A stretch of 64,000 nucleotides of DNA from CAWIXB01 sp963839955 (GTDB lineage Bacteria > Actinomycetota > Actinomycetes > JACCUZ01), in assembly GCA_963839955.1 (NCBI GenBank), contig CAWIXB010000001.1, forward strand, positions 2,666,001 through 2,730,000. The letters are read 5' to 3'. The translations under genes and the position numbers were made by a program. The notes beneath the pieces are model-generated. The model was given only the letters and a program-made list of their open reading frames with translations. It was not told the DNA's origin and did no database searches. Positions 57,071 through 64,000 of this stretch are shown here, piece by piece. Within the stretch, counting starts at the first letter, position 1. The number at the start of each line of letters is the position of its first letter.

Positions 57071-58150
57071 ATGGCCACACTGTCGGGCATGCAGACCGCC
57101 GCCCAGGAGACACCAGCGTTCCCGTCGCTGTTCCCGACGTCGCTCGTCGGCAGCTTCGCCCAACCCGACTGGCTGATCGACCGCGCGAAGTTGGCCGGTC
57201 GGTTCCCCCCGCGGGTCAGAGCCCGCGAGCTCTGGCGGCCCTCGGACGAGTACCTGGCCGAGGCCCAGGACGACGCCACGCTGGTCGCCATCAGAGCGCA
57301 GGAGCGCGCAGGTCTCGACATCATCACCGACGGCGAGATGCGCAGGGAAAGCTACTCCAACCACTTCGCGACCGCGTTGGAAGGCGTTGACATCGACAAC
57401 CCCGGGGAGGCGCTCGACCGTAGCGGACACCCCAACCCGGTGCCGCGCGTCGTGGGCCCCATCACGCGGCCGCAGCCCGTGCAGGCGCGCGACACAGAGT
57501 TCCTGCGCGCCAACACCGAGCGCACCGTCAAGGTCACGATCCCCGGGCCGTTCACGATGTCGCAGCAGGCACAGGACGACTTCTACGGGGACGGCGCGTC
57601 GCTCGCGCTCGCCTACGCCGAGGCGTGCAACGCGGAGGTCAAGGACCTGTTCGCCGCGGGGGCCGACATCGTTCAGCTCGACGAGCCCTACCTGCAGGCT
57701 CGGCCTGATGCGGCTCGCGAGTTCGGTCTCGCCGCGCTGAACAGGGCACTTGACGGCGTCGTCGGCACCACGGCCGTACACCTGTGCTTCGGCTACGCCG
57801 CGATCATCCACGACCGGCCCGCGGGCTACTCGTTCCTGCCCGAGCTGGCCGACTGTCCGTGCGACCAGGTGTCGATCGAGACCGCCCAGTCCCGACTCGA
57901 CCCGGGCGTCCTGGCGAGCCTCGAGGGCAAGACCATCATCCTCGGCGTACTCGATCTCTCGGAGCACGCCGTGGAGTCGGCGGACGACGTAGCGGACCGG
58001 GTACGCCGAGCGCTGAACGTCGTCGGTCCCGAGCGCCTGGTCCTCGCACCCGACTGCGGGATGAAGTACCTGCCACGTGCCAGCGCCGAGGGGAAGCTGC
58101 GGTCCATGGTCGGCGCGGCGGACCTGCTCCGGACCGAGCTCGGCTCCTGA
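57071..58150 (+). CDS. MetE-like zinc methyltransferase (cobalamin-independent methionine synthase C-domain family)
   Basis: 359 residues, a single UROD/MetE TIM barrel about half the size of MetE. LITDGEMRRESY-like IITDGEMRRES, KVTIPGPFTMSQQ, IVQLDEPYLQ, the HxC zinc motif in AVHLCFGY (near 240) and a third Cys in APDCGMKYLPR are all present. The family also contains epoxyalkane:CoM transferases and other thiol alkyltransferases, so methionine synthesis is not certain. It is the first of three plus-strand genes with a CoA ligase and a citryl-CoA-lyase-like gene. The start may be the ATG at 57071 or 57089. Confidence 0.8.
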   Translation: MATLSGMQTAAQETPAFPSLFPTSLVGSFAQPDWLIDRAKLAGRFPPRVRARELWRPSDEYLAEAQDDATLVAIRAQERAGLDIITDGEMRRESYSNHFATALEGVDIDNPGEALDRSGHPNPVPRVVGPITRPQPVQARDTEFLRANTERTVKVTIPGPFTMSQQAQDDFYGDGASLALAYAEACNAEVKDLFAAGADIVQLDEPYLQARPDAAREFGLAALNRALDGVVGTTAVHLCFGYAAIIHDRPAGYSFLPELADCPCDQVSIETAQSRLDPGVLASLEGKTIILGVLDLSEHAVESADDVADRVRRALNVVGPERLVLAPDCGMKYLPRASAEGKLRSMVGAADLLRTELGS

Positions 58151-58168
58151 GCAGAGCGGGGACACAGC

Positions 58169-59707
58169 GTGCCCGACACCATTCCGGAGTTGGTCGTTGC
58201 TGCCGCCGATCGCGACCCTGACGGCATCTGGCTGCGCACCGACGACGGCCACCTGACGTTCGCCGATGCGGCCGGCCAGATCGGGCGGCTCGTGCAGCGG
58301 CTCTCCGAAGCGGGTGTGCGAAGGGGCGACTTCGTCGTCGTCACCGCACGCACCACCCCGCCGTATCTGCTGTGCTGGCTTGCCCTTTCCACCCTCGGCG
58401 CCGTCACCCTCCCTACAGATCCCAAGTCCACCGCGGGCGAATTCGCCGGCCTGGTTGGTCAGGTCCGACCGACGTGGCTCATCACCGATGCCGAGCTGAG
58501 CCCGCTCGCGGAGAGGTCGGAGCCGCTGCAGACGCTGGACATCAACACCCTGCTGGGGGACTGGCGCGACGCGGGCCCGAACGCACGACCGGAGTTGTCC
58601 GTCGACGTGACGCCCGACGACCTGGCGGTGCTGATCCCGACCTCGGGGACGACCGGGCGTTCCAAGCTGGTCATGCAGACGCATCGCGCCTACGCGATGG
58701 CGGGCGAAGGCTTCCCGTTCTGGATGGAGCTCACCGAAGCCGATCGGCTGATGACCACACTGCCGCTGTTCCACATCAATGCACCCGCCTACTCGGTCAT
58801 GGGATCGCTGGCCTGCGGCGCCGGTCTCGTGCTGGTCCCGCGCTTCTCGGGCAGCGGCTTCCTCGACTCGGCGCGTCGCCACGGCGCGACCGAGTTCAAC
58901 GCGATCGGCGCCATGCTGGAGATCCTGATGCGGCAGCCCGAGCGGCCCGACGACGCGGAGACCGACCTGCGGCTCTGCTACACCGGCCCGTCACCGACCC
59001 GCGAGTGGCAGGAGGCGTTCGAGCGGCGCTTCGGTCTGCGCGTCGTCTGCGGCTACGCGATGTCGGAGTCGCCGTACGGGCTGATCTGGCGGCACGGCAC
59101 GCGTCCGTTCGGCACGCTCGGCTCGCCGCGACAGCACCCGACCAAGGGCACGGTCAACGAGGCGCGGGTGGTGGACGACGACGGTCGCGAGCTCGAGGCG
59201 GGTCAGACCGGCGAGATGCTGCTGCGGAACCCGGTCGTCACGCCGGGCTACTGGGAGATGCCGGAGGAGACCGCATCGGCACTGGTCGACGGATGGCTGC
59301 ACACCGGCGACCTGGTGACCGTGAACGCGGACGGCACCTACACGTTCGTCGCCCGTAAGAAGGAGGTGTTGCGCCGACGCGGACAGAACCTTTCCCCCGC
59401 CGAGGTCGAGGACGCCATCGCCACCCACCCCGACGTGCTCGAGGTCGCCGTCGTCGGTGTCCCTTCAGACCTCACCGAGGAAGAGGTGAAGGCGTTCGTC
59501 GTTCCCGAGCCCGGGCGGACGCTCGACCTGGCCGCGTTGCAGACCTGGACCGGCGAACGGCTCTCCGCGTTCAAGGTCCCGCGGTTCTGGCAGGCTGTGG
59601 ACGCCCTTCCGCGCACGCCGACCTCGCGCCTGGCCAAGCACCGGCTCCCGACCGGGCACCCGCCCGACGAGTACGACGCGTCTCCCGACACGAAGGACAG
59701 ACCATGA
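58169..59707 (+). CDS. AMP-dependent acyl-CoA synthetase/ligase (CaiC-like)
   Basis: 512 residues, GTG start after GGGGA. The ANL-superfamily motifs are ready: the P-loop LIPTSGTTGRSKLV (A3), GYAMSE (A5), GWLHTGDLVTV (A7) with the Asp, and RRRGQNLSPAEVEDA (A8). Only the catalytic A10 Lys region is weak to the eye, near SRLAKHRL. It would activate a carboxylate via AMP to a CoA thioester. The acid is unknown. Its stop overlaps the start of the next gene by 4 bp. Confidence 0.88.
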   Translation: MPDTIPELVVAAADRDPDGIWLRTDDGHLTFADAAGQIGRLVQRLSEAGVRRGDFVVVTARTTPPYLLCWLALSTLGAVTLPTDPKSTAGEFAGLVGQVRPTWLITDAELSPLAERSEPLQTLDINTLLGDWRDAGPNARPELSVDVTPDDLAVLIPTSGTTGRSKLVMQTHRAYAMAGEGFPFWMELTEADRLMTTLPLFHINAPAYSVMGSLACGAGLVLVPRFSGSGFLDSARRHGATEFNAIGAMLEILMRQPERPDDAETDLRLCYTGPSPTREWQEAFERRFGLRVVCGYAMSESPYGLIWRHGTRPFGTLGSPRQHPTKGTVNEARVVDDDGRELEAGQTGEMLLRNPVVTPGYWEMPEETASALVDGWLHTGDLVTVNADGTYTFVARKKEVLRRRGQNLSPAEVEDAIATHPDVLEVAVVGVPSDLTEEEVKAFVVPEPGRTLDLAALQTWTGERLSAFKVPRFWQAVDALPRTPTSRLAKHRLPTGHPPDEYDASPDTKDRP

Positions 59708-60504
59708 CCGGGCACCCCACGTCGATCGGCAGCTCCGACGAGTCGTCCATCCAGCTGCTCGGTCACGACCTCGCCGAGGACCTCATGGGCAAGGTGGGCT
59801 TCGGGGAGCTCGCGTTCTGGCTGGTCGCGATGCGACGTCCGACGCCTGCCGAGCTGCGCGTCTTCGAGGCCGTGCTCGTCGCGCTCGCCGATCACGGCCT
59901 CACGCCGAGCGCCATCGCCGCGCGGCTCACGCTCACCGGCGCGCCGGAGTCCGTGCAGGGTGCGATGGCGGCCGGACTGCTCGGCGGCGGCTCCCGGTTC
60001 CTGGGCGCGACCGAGGACGTCGGCCGGTTCCTGGTCGCGGCGCTGGCCGACCATCAAGCCGGCGGCGGAGAAGTACCGACGACCGACGAGGGTTTCGACG
60101 ACCTCGCCCGCGACGCCGTACGCCGGCAGCAGGCCGCCGAAGCGCTGGTGCCTGGGCTGGGCCATCCGGTGCACAAGAACGGAGACCCGCGCACGCCCGT
60201 ACTCCTACGGATCGCCGAGGAGGAGGGGCTGCGAGGACCGCACCTGCGCCTGTTCGAAGCCGTCGGCCGGGTCCACCCCGACCTGCTGGGACGCACGTTG
60301 CCGCTCAACGGGGCCGGCGTCTGCGGCGCGGCGCTGTGCGACCTCGGCTTTGCCGTGGACATCCTGCGCGGCTTCGCCCTGCTGGCGCGTGCAGCCGGAC
60401 TGCTCGGCCATCTCGCCGAGGAGATGCGCCGCCCGATCGGCCTGGACGTCTACGCGCAGGTCGAAAATGCGTCGTCGTACGACCCGCCCGATCGCTCCGG
60501 CTAG
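59704..60504 (+). CDS. Citrate synthase-like protein, citryl-CoA lyase family
   Basis: 266 residues, shorter than citrate synthase (about 430) and close to the lone C-terminal citrate synthase domain of citryl-CoA lyases. ESVQGAMAAGLLGGGSRFLGA, VPGLGHPVHKNGDPRTP (active-site His) and the Asp/His region LDVYAQVENASSYDPP are visible. Such proteins split 3-hydroxy-3-carboxy-type CoA esters to acetyl-CoA and a keto acid. With the CoA ligase next door it suggests activation then cleavage of a citrate-like acid. Confidence 0.82.
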   Translation: MTGHPTSIGSSDESSIQLLGHDLAEDLMGKVGFGELAFWLVAMRRPTPAELRVFEAVLVALADHGLTPSAIAARLTLTGAPESVQGAMAAGLLGGGSRFLGATEDVGRFLVAALADHQAGGGEVPTTDEGFDDLARDAVRRQQAAEALVPGLGHPVHKNGDPRTPVLLRIAEEEGLRGPHLRLFEAVGRVHPDLLGRTLPLNGAGVCGAALCDLGFAVDILRGFALLARAAGLLGHLAEEMRRPIGLDVYAQVENASSYDPPDRSG

Positions 60505-61316
60505 ATCCGGAAGAACGAGTTGAGGTAACGCTCGCCGAGCTCCGCGTCGCCGCGGATAGTGCCGGAGTTGCAGCGCCCGAACGCGGTGAGCACCATGCTG
60601 CCGGCGTCGAACTCGATGTAGGCCGGCAGCGACTCGATCTCGCCCGGCTCGTAGGTGAGGCCTTCGTCGCTCACCGACACGCGATAGTCACCGGCGTTGT
60701 GACCGCTGACCCGGATGCCGATGGTGAACGGCTCCTTGACCGCGTCAGTCGCGACGGTGCCCCGCCAGATCTCGAACATGAACGGCACGAGCAGGTCGGC
60801 CGCGTCGCCGGACAGCCCGTGCGCCTTGCCGAGGGCCTGCCGGATGTCCCAGGAGTGCACGCCGTAGTCCATGAGCTGGCCGGCGGCGTAGAAGAACGCG
60901 GGGACGGGACCCATGTAGGGGTGCGTGACCATGAAGCCGGTCCAGTCCTCGGGCCCGATCGGGTCGAGGATCTCCTGCATCTTGGAGAAGTCGGAGCGTA
61001 GCCGATCCATCATCTCCGCCTGGGAGGTGCCGCGGAACGCGGTGGCCCCCTCGTTGGCCTTCTGAGCCATCAGCGCGAGGCCGTGCGGCGGGGGCGCCTC
61101 GCCGGTGCCCCGAGCGGCGTCGAAGGCCCGGAAGTAGCCCTCGGTGGTGTCGATGATGTGACCGATGACGTCGCGGGTCGCCCAGCCTTCGCAAGGGGTC
61201 GGCGCCTCCCAGGCCTCGGGCTGCTCGGCCATCGCGAACATCCGCTCCGCCTCGTTGCGGACCACCCGCAGGATGGTGTCCTTGCCCTCGAACGTCATCG
61301 CGTTCCACTCGCTCAT
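60501..61316 (-). CDS. DinB/mycothiol-dependent maleylpyruvate isomerase-like protein (TIGR03083/03086 type)
   Basis: 271 residues from the ATG at 61316. CEGWATRDVIGHIIDTTEGYFRAF carries the first metal His, and QLMDYGVHSWDIRQAL the later metal His/Asp of the MDMPI/DinB four-helix domain. The C-terminal part (about 170-271) resembles an SCP2-like lipid-binding domain (EFDAGSMVLTAFGR). The function of most members is unknown; mycothiol-dependent transfer is inferred. It converges tail-to-tail with the citryl-CoA-lyase-like gene, overlapping by 4 bp. Confidence 0.82.
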   Translation of the reverse strand: MSEWNAMTFEGKDTILRVVRNEAERMFAMAEQPEAWEAPTPCEGWATRDVIGHIIDTTEGYFRAFDAARGTGEAPPPHGLALMAQKANEGATAFRGTSQAEMMDRLRSDFSKMQEILDPIGPEDWTGFMVTHPYMGPVPAFFYAAGQLMDYGVHSWDIRQALGKAHGLSGDAADLLVPFMFEIWRGTVATDAVKEPFTIGIRVSGHNAGDYRVSVSDEGLTYEPGEIESLPAYIEFDAGSMVLTAFGRCNSGTIRGDAELGERYLNSFFRI

Positions 61317-61369
61317 GCTGGATGCCTCTCTGTGTTCTGGCGGGCCGCCGGGGTCGCGGGACGTCTCGC

Positions 61370-61882
61370 CTAGTCGTCGAGCTGGCGGCCGGCGAAGTAC
61401 ATGAGCGGGTCGCTGAGGAGCTCGATCTGGATGCCGTCGGGGTCCTTGAAGTACATGGACTCCTCGATGCCCATGTCCGGACCGGCGTACTTCACGCCCG
61501 CCTCGTCCAGGCGGTCGCGGACCTCTTCCCACCGGTCACGGGGGGCGGAGATCGCGATGTGCTGGACGCCCCCGATCGCTTCTACTCCTGGCTCGAGGCC
61601 CAGCCCGGGGAAGTCGAAGAAGCCCAGCAGCGTCTGGTTGCCGAGGTCGAAGAAGAAGTGCGTCGAACCCTTGTAGTCACGGTTCTCGACCAGCTCGACC
61701 AACGGGAAGCCGAGCAGGCCTTGGTAGAACTGAATGGTCCGTTCGACGTCGGAGCAGATGAGCGCCGCGTGATGGATGCCCCGGCCCGGCGTCGGTGGCC
61801 GTTCCTTCGCCGGGCGGAGGTACTGCTCCCGCAGCTCACTTCGGCGGGCCTCGAGCTCGACAAGCTCGGAGTCACTCGGCAT
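61370..61882 (-). CDS. VOC superfamily dioxygenase/glyoxalase-like protein
   Basis: 170 residues from the ATG at 61882 (GAAGGGGG upstream). After a charged N-terminal helix, RGIHHAALICSDVERTIQFYQGLLGFPLVE gives the first metal His, VQHIAISAP the second, and YFKDPDGIQIELLSDP the Glu of a VOC metal site. HFFFDLGNQTLLGFFDFPG is typical of the fosfomycin-resistance/ring-cleavage dioxygenase-like group. It sits between two catabolism-like genes on the same strand. The substrate is unknown. Confidence 0.85.
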   Translation of the reverse strand: MPSDSELVELEARRSELREQYLRPAKERPPTPGRGIHHAALICSDVERTIQFYQGLLGFPLVELVENRDYKGSTHFFFDLGNQTLLGFFDFPGLGLEPGVEAIGGVQHIAISAPRDRWEEVRDRLDEAGVKYAGPDMGIEESMYFKDPDGIQIELLSDPLMYFAGRQLDD

Positions 61883-62044
61883 GACAGCCCCCTTCGGGGA
61901 TTGGGCCTCCGGCAAGCCCGGGTCCGGCTCGGGACCACTATGCCCGCTGCGTGCTGGCATCGGTAGGGCCGAAATCTCCCGGTCAGGTCACATCGGCACG
62001 GCTTCGTTCGTCATTGGTATGACGGCCAGTGGCGGGAGATCGGT

Positions 62045-62641
62045 TCACCGGGACGAGGGCGGCCGGCCGTAGGTGACCGCGTCGCGGATGGCGGGCGACG
62101 CCTTCTCCGCGAGCTGGGCATCCGGTGGCGCGCCGAGGGCGTCGTTGACGGTGGAGAACGCCAGCCTGAACGCGATCCAGGTGGTCGCCTCGAAGATCTC
62201 GCGGTCGCTGAGACCTGCCTTGCGCAAGCCGTCGAGGTCGGCCTGCGTCGTGGCGTTCGGATCCGCAACGACCTGACGGGACCAGCCGGCGAGGGCAGCC
62301 TCACGGTTTGGAAGGTCCGCATCGAGGCCCTGGAGCACCGCGGCGGCGGTTGCCTCGCTGGTCAGCTCGGCCAGCCTGGCCCCCCACGCCAAAGCGCAGG
62401 AGGCGTCGCCGCGGGCAGCCGCGGTGGCGGCGACCATGACGGCCGCCTCGCGCGGCGACAACCCCGACTCGGCAAGCAAGTCGTTTCGAACGTCCTGGAA
62501 CGACATCAGCACGTCAGGACGCCAACACCAGGCACGCGTCAGGTTGTTGACGTAACCGTCCGAGCTGAGGTCGGCCTCGTAGGCAGCCGTCACCTCGGGG
62601 GTGACTGGTGGGTCGCTGAGGAAGCTCGCCGGGCGCGTCAT
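62045..62641 (-). CDS. Carboxymuconolactone decarboxylase/AhpD-like protein
   Basis: 198 residues from the second Met (62641). The AhpD/CMD core shows SGLSPREAAVMVAATAAARGDASCALAWGARLAEL (about 65-100), with only one of the two Cys of the AhpD CxxC: the second is replaced by Trp. Peroxidase activity is thus unlikely. ATTWIAFRLAFSTVNDALG follows. It is probably a decarboxylase-like or structural relative. It precedes the VOC and MDMPI genes on the same strand with 163 and 54 bp gaps. Confidence 0.75.
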   Translation of the reverse strand: MTRPASFLSDPPVTPEVTAAYEADLSSDGYVNNLTRAWCWRPDVLMSFQDVRNDLLAESGLSPREAAVMVAATAAARGDASCALAWGARLAELTSEATAAAVLQGLDADLPNREAALAGWSRQVVADPNATTQADLDGLRKAGLSDREIFEATTWIAFRLAFSTVNDALGAPPDAQLAEKASPAIRDAVTYGRPPSSR

Positions 62642-62680
62642 GGCGGCATTCTGCTCCATGCGCGCCCGGCAGGCCGGGAT

Positions 62681-62839
62681 CTACCGGGTCCAGCCCTCCA
62701 GACGCATGGCGAAGGGGTCGAGCTCGTGCAGGTGCGAGCGCGGCGGCCTCGCCGGACGGTCGGCGCGAACGATCTGTCCCAATCGCATCAGGTAGGCGAC
62801 CCCGAGGGCCGCAAGAGCAAACACAAGTGCCAGCAACAC
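62681..62839 (-). CDS. Small single-span membrane protein
   Basis: 52 residues. The GTG at 62839 follows GGGAGACCACC. An N-terminal membrane helix LLALVFALAALGVAYLM is followed by a basic cytosolic tail with RADRPARPPRSHLHELDPFAMRL. Small proteins with this PPRSHLHEL-type tail occur in related actinobacteria, and their function is unknown. It is too short for most gene callers. Confidence 0.6.
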   Translation of the reverse strand: MLLALVFALAALGVAYLMRLGQIVRADRPARPPRSHLHELDPFAMRLEGWTR

Positions 62840-63024
62840 GGTGGTCTCCCTTTTCTCGTCGTACGGGCGGCTGGTCGTCCTGAGTCTCCGCTCGACCCCT
62901 TGTGCTGGCCTTGCCATGCACTTGCAGCCCTTCTTCGGCCACCGATGATTTGTCGCCCCGGCGGCAGTCCTACTCCACGACGGCATCGAATGAAGCCTGA
63001 GACAACGCGAGGGAGGTGCTCGAG
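62840..63024. other. Intergenic region between small divergent ORFs
   Basis: Apart from the ribosome site of the membrane peptide at its left end and that of the small ORF at its right end, no promoter, repeat or RNA gene was recognised. Several open frames cross it on the minus strand, but none has a ribosome site or conserved features. Confidence 0.5.
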
Positions 63025-63117
63025 ATGCGCCAGACCCAGATCCGTAAGTCCACGAAGCGGACCAGCCCTCGCGAACTCGACCTGCGGACCCCCACCGGCC
63101 GCGTCCTGCCGTTCTGA
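63025..63117 (+). CDS. Candidate 30-residue basic peptide
   Basis: GAGGGAGGTGCTCGAG gives a strong ribosome site for an ATG at 63025. The peptide MRQTQIRKSTKRTSPREL...LPF has a basic N-terminal half and a DLRTPTGRVLPF tail. It precedes a histidine kinase gene by 98 bp. There is no signal peptide or obvious homology. The ribosome site and position make it plausible as a tiny conserved protein or leader peptide. Confidence 0.4.
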   Translation: MRQTQIRKSTKRTSPRELDLRTPTGRVLPF

Positions 63118-63203
63118 CCAGCCTGCTCGACGGATCCTGCGTACTCCCGCGGGAGTAGTCGCGACTGCACTGCACGGTGGATGAGATCGCCGTCGCGCTC
63201 CCC

Positions 63204-63209
63204 TACCGT
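63204..63209 (+). promoter_or_regulatory. -10 element TACCGT of a leaderless histidine-kinase transcript
   Basis: TACCGT ends exactly 6 nt before the GTG at 63216, and no ribosome site lies between. It has the same geometry as orn and the DUF1905 gene in this window. Confidence 0.5.
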
Positions 63210-63215
63210 GAATCT

Positions 63216-64000
63216 GTGCAGGACGCCCGCAACCACATGCCGTCGGCGCCGCGAGTCATCGCCGTGGTCGGCCCGTTGATCCTGGCCGTTTTCGCGGTGT
63301 TCGGCACGTTCGGTGCCTCGGAGGGACAGCCCGAGAGCCGCGACCTCGACGCCTTGGCCATCGTGCTCGTGCTTGCCGGTCCGACCTCCCTGCTGTTCCT
63401 GCGACGCAACCTGTTGGCCGTCCTGTGGTTCGTGACCGGCGTGACGCTGTGCTACCTGCTGCGCGGCTATGCGTACGGCCCGGTGATGGCCAGCCTGGTC
63501 ATCGTCTTGATCCAGGCGGTGCTGTGCGGGCACCGCTATGCCGCCTGGGCCGCGGCCGGCGTCGTCTACGTCGGCCACTTCATGTTCCGCACGTTCGTGA
63601 GCGACGAAGGTTGGTCGTGGGGTCCGGTGCTGGGGGTGGGCGCGTGGACCCTGGTGATCCTGGTCGTCGGCGAGGTCGTTCGAGTTCGCCGCGAACGCGT
63701 GGTCGCCGACCGGCAGGCCTACGTGGAGACCGAACGCCGCCAGGCCAACGAGGAGCGGTTGCGGATCGCCCGTGAGCTGCACGACGTCGTCGCCCACCAC
63801 ATGTCGCTGATCAACGTGCAGGCAGGCGTAGCACTGCATCTGTTCGACCGGCGCCCGGAGCAAGCGCAGACCGCCTTGGCGGCCATCAAGACAGCCAGCA
63901 AGGAGGCGCTCGGCGAGATGCGTGCGCTGGTCGGCGTACTGCGTGAGGAGGCCGAGGCCGCACCGCGCGCGCCCGCGGACATGCTCGGTTCGCTGGACGG
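63216..64000 (+). CDS. Sensor histidine kinase (HisKA_3/NarL-type), C-terminus beyond the window
   Basis: About 261 codons are present. Four to five hydrophobic segments (about residues 12-150) are followed by a linker helix rich in Arg/Glu and the dimerisation/phospho-acceptor segment LRIARELHDVVAHHMSLINVQAG, with the phosphorylated His in RELHDVVAHH. ALAAIKTASKEALGEMRALVGVLRE is the usual continuation. The ATPase domain and probably a LuxR-type response regulator gene lie downstream of the window. The GTG start appears leaderless; an ATG at 63237 is the alternative. Confidence 0.9.
   Translation, partial: MQDARNHMPSAPRVIAVVGPLILAVFAVFGTFGASEGQPESRDLDALAIVLVLAGPTSLLFLRRNLLAVLWFVTGVTLCYLLRGYAYGPVMASLVIVLIQAVLCGHRYAAWAAAGVVYVGHFMFRTFVSDEGWSWGPVLGVGAWTLVILVVGEVVRVRRERVVADRQAYVETERRQANEERLRIARELHDVVAHHMSLINVQAGVALHLFDRRPEQAQTALAAIKTASKEALGEMRALVGVLREEAEAAPRAPADMLGSLD

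Noticed and set aside
57056..58882. 608-codon minus-strand frame opposite the MetE-like and ligase genes
   Set aside because: Rich in Arg, Gly, Val and His with no domain; it crosses two good genes.
62514..62942. 142-codon minus-strand frame across the small membrane protein
   Set aside because: It overlaps two better supported genes and lacks a ribosome site and conserved features.
1..64000. CRISPR array, insertion sequence or prophage
   Set aside because: No regularly spaced repeats, transposase, integrase or phage structural genes were seen on either strand.

Overview
The window is high-GC DNA from an actinobacterium. It shows GTGA/ATGA operon junctions, many GTG starts, leaderless genes of the TANNNT-N6-start type, a mycothiol-type DinB/MDMPI protein, HelR, a SigK/RskA-like pair and DrrA-like ABC exporters. 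The gene families fit Propionibacteriales (Nocardioidaceae or Kribbellaceae), but no rRNA or marker gene here proves that. No insertion sequence, prophage or CRISPR array was seen.

Layout. 0-6 kb: end of a LOG-type phosphoribohydrolase, a DUF2630 protein, a beta-phosphoglucomutase/GH65 phosphorylase pair and a two-gene ABC exporter. 6-15 kb: oligoribonuclease, tRNA-His, a GH2 beta-mannosidase whose stop codon lies in the tRNA, a cold-shock gene with a structured leader, tRNA-Lys, DsrE and formylglycine-generating enzyme genes, the RNA polymerase-recycling ATPase HelR and a DHFR-like reductase. 14.9-19.8 kb: a mannose-family PTS operon (IIC-IID-IIB) with a SIS isomerase/deaminase, a LacD-type aldolase and a PfkB kinase, without its own EIIA. 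19.8-20.6 kb: a Nei-type DNA glycosylase.

20.7-38.6 kb is the centrepiece: an L-fucose utilisation locus. Three secreted alpha-L-fucosidases (GH29, GH95, GH95; two with C-terminal F-type lectin domains) release fucose. A RbsABC-like transporter and a FucU mutarotase import and equilibrate it. An oxidative pathway follows: aldo/keto reductase, lactonase, fuconate dehydratase and keto-deoxyfuconate dehydrogenase. A fucose-isomerase-family protein is also present. The fumarylacetoacetate-hydrolase gene expected to finish the pathway survives only as two joined termini. The same operator-like palindrome, ACATCCGATGT, stands in front of both the catabolic genes and the fucosidase operon. No matching regulator gene is in the window.

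38.7-53.7 kb: a small unrecognised protein, a secreted chymotrypsin-like protease, a DUF1905 protein, a MalT-like LuxR regulator, an MFS transporter, a small-protein/MMPL pair, an ECF sigma/anti-sigma/ABC exporter operon, and a SigK/RskA-like pair divergent from a lipoprotein/cytochrome b pair. 53.7-64 kb: an internally deleted VOC gene, a conserved protein of unknown function, a membrane diguanylate cyclase, a MetE-like/acyl-CoA ligase/citryl-CoA-lyase-like operon facing an MDMPI, VOC and carboxymuconolactone-decarboxylase-like set, two very small ORFs, and the start of a sensor histidine kinase.
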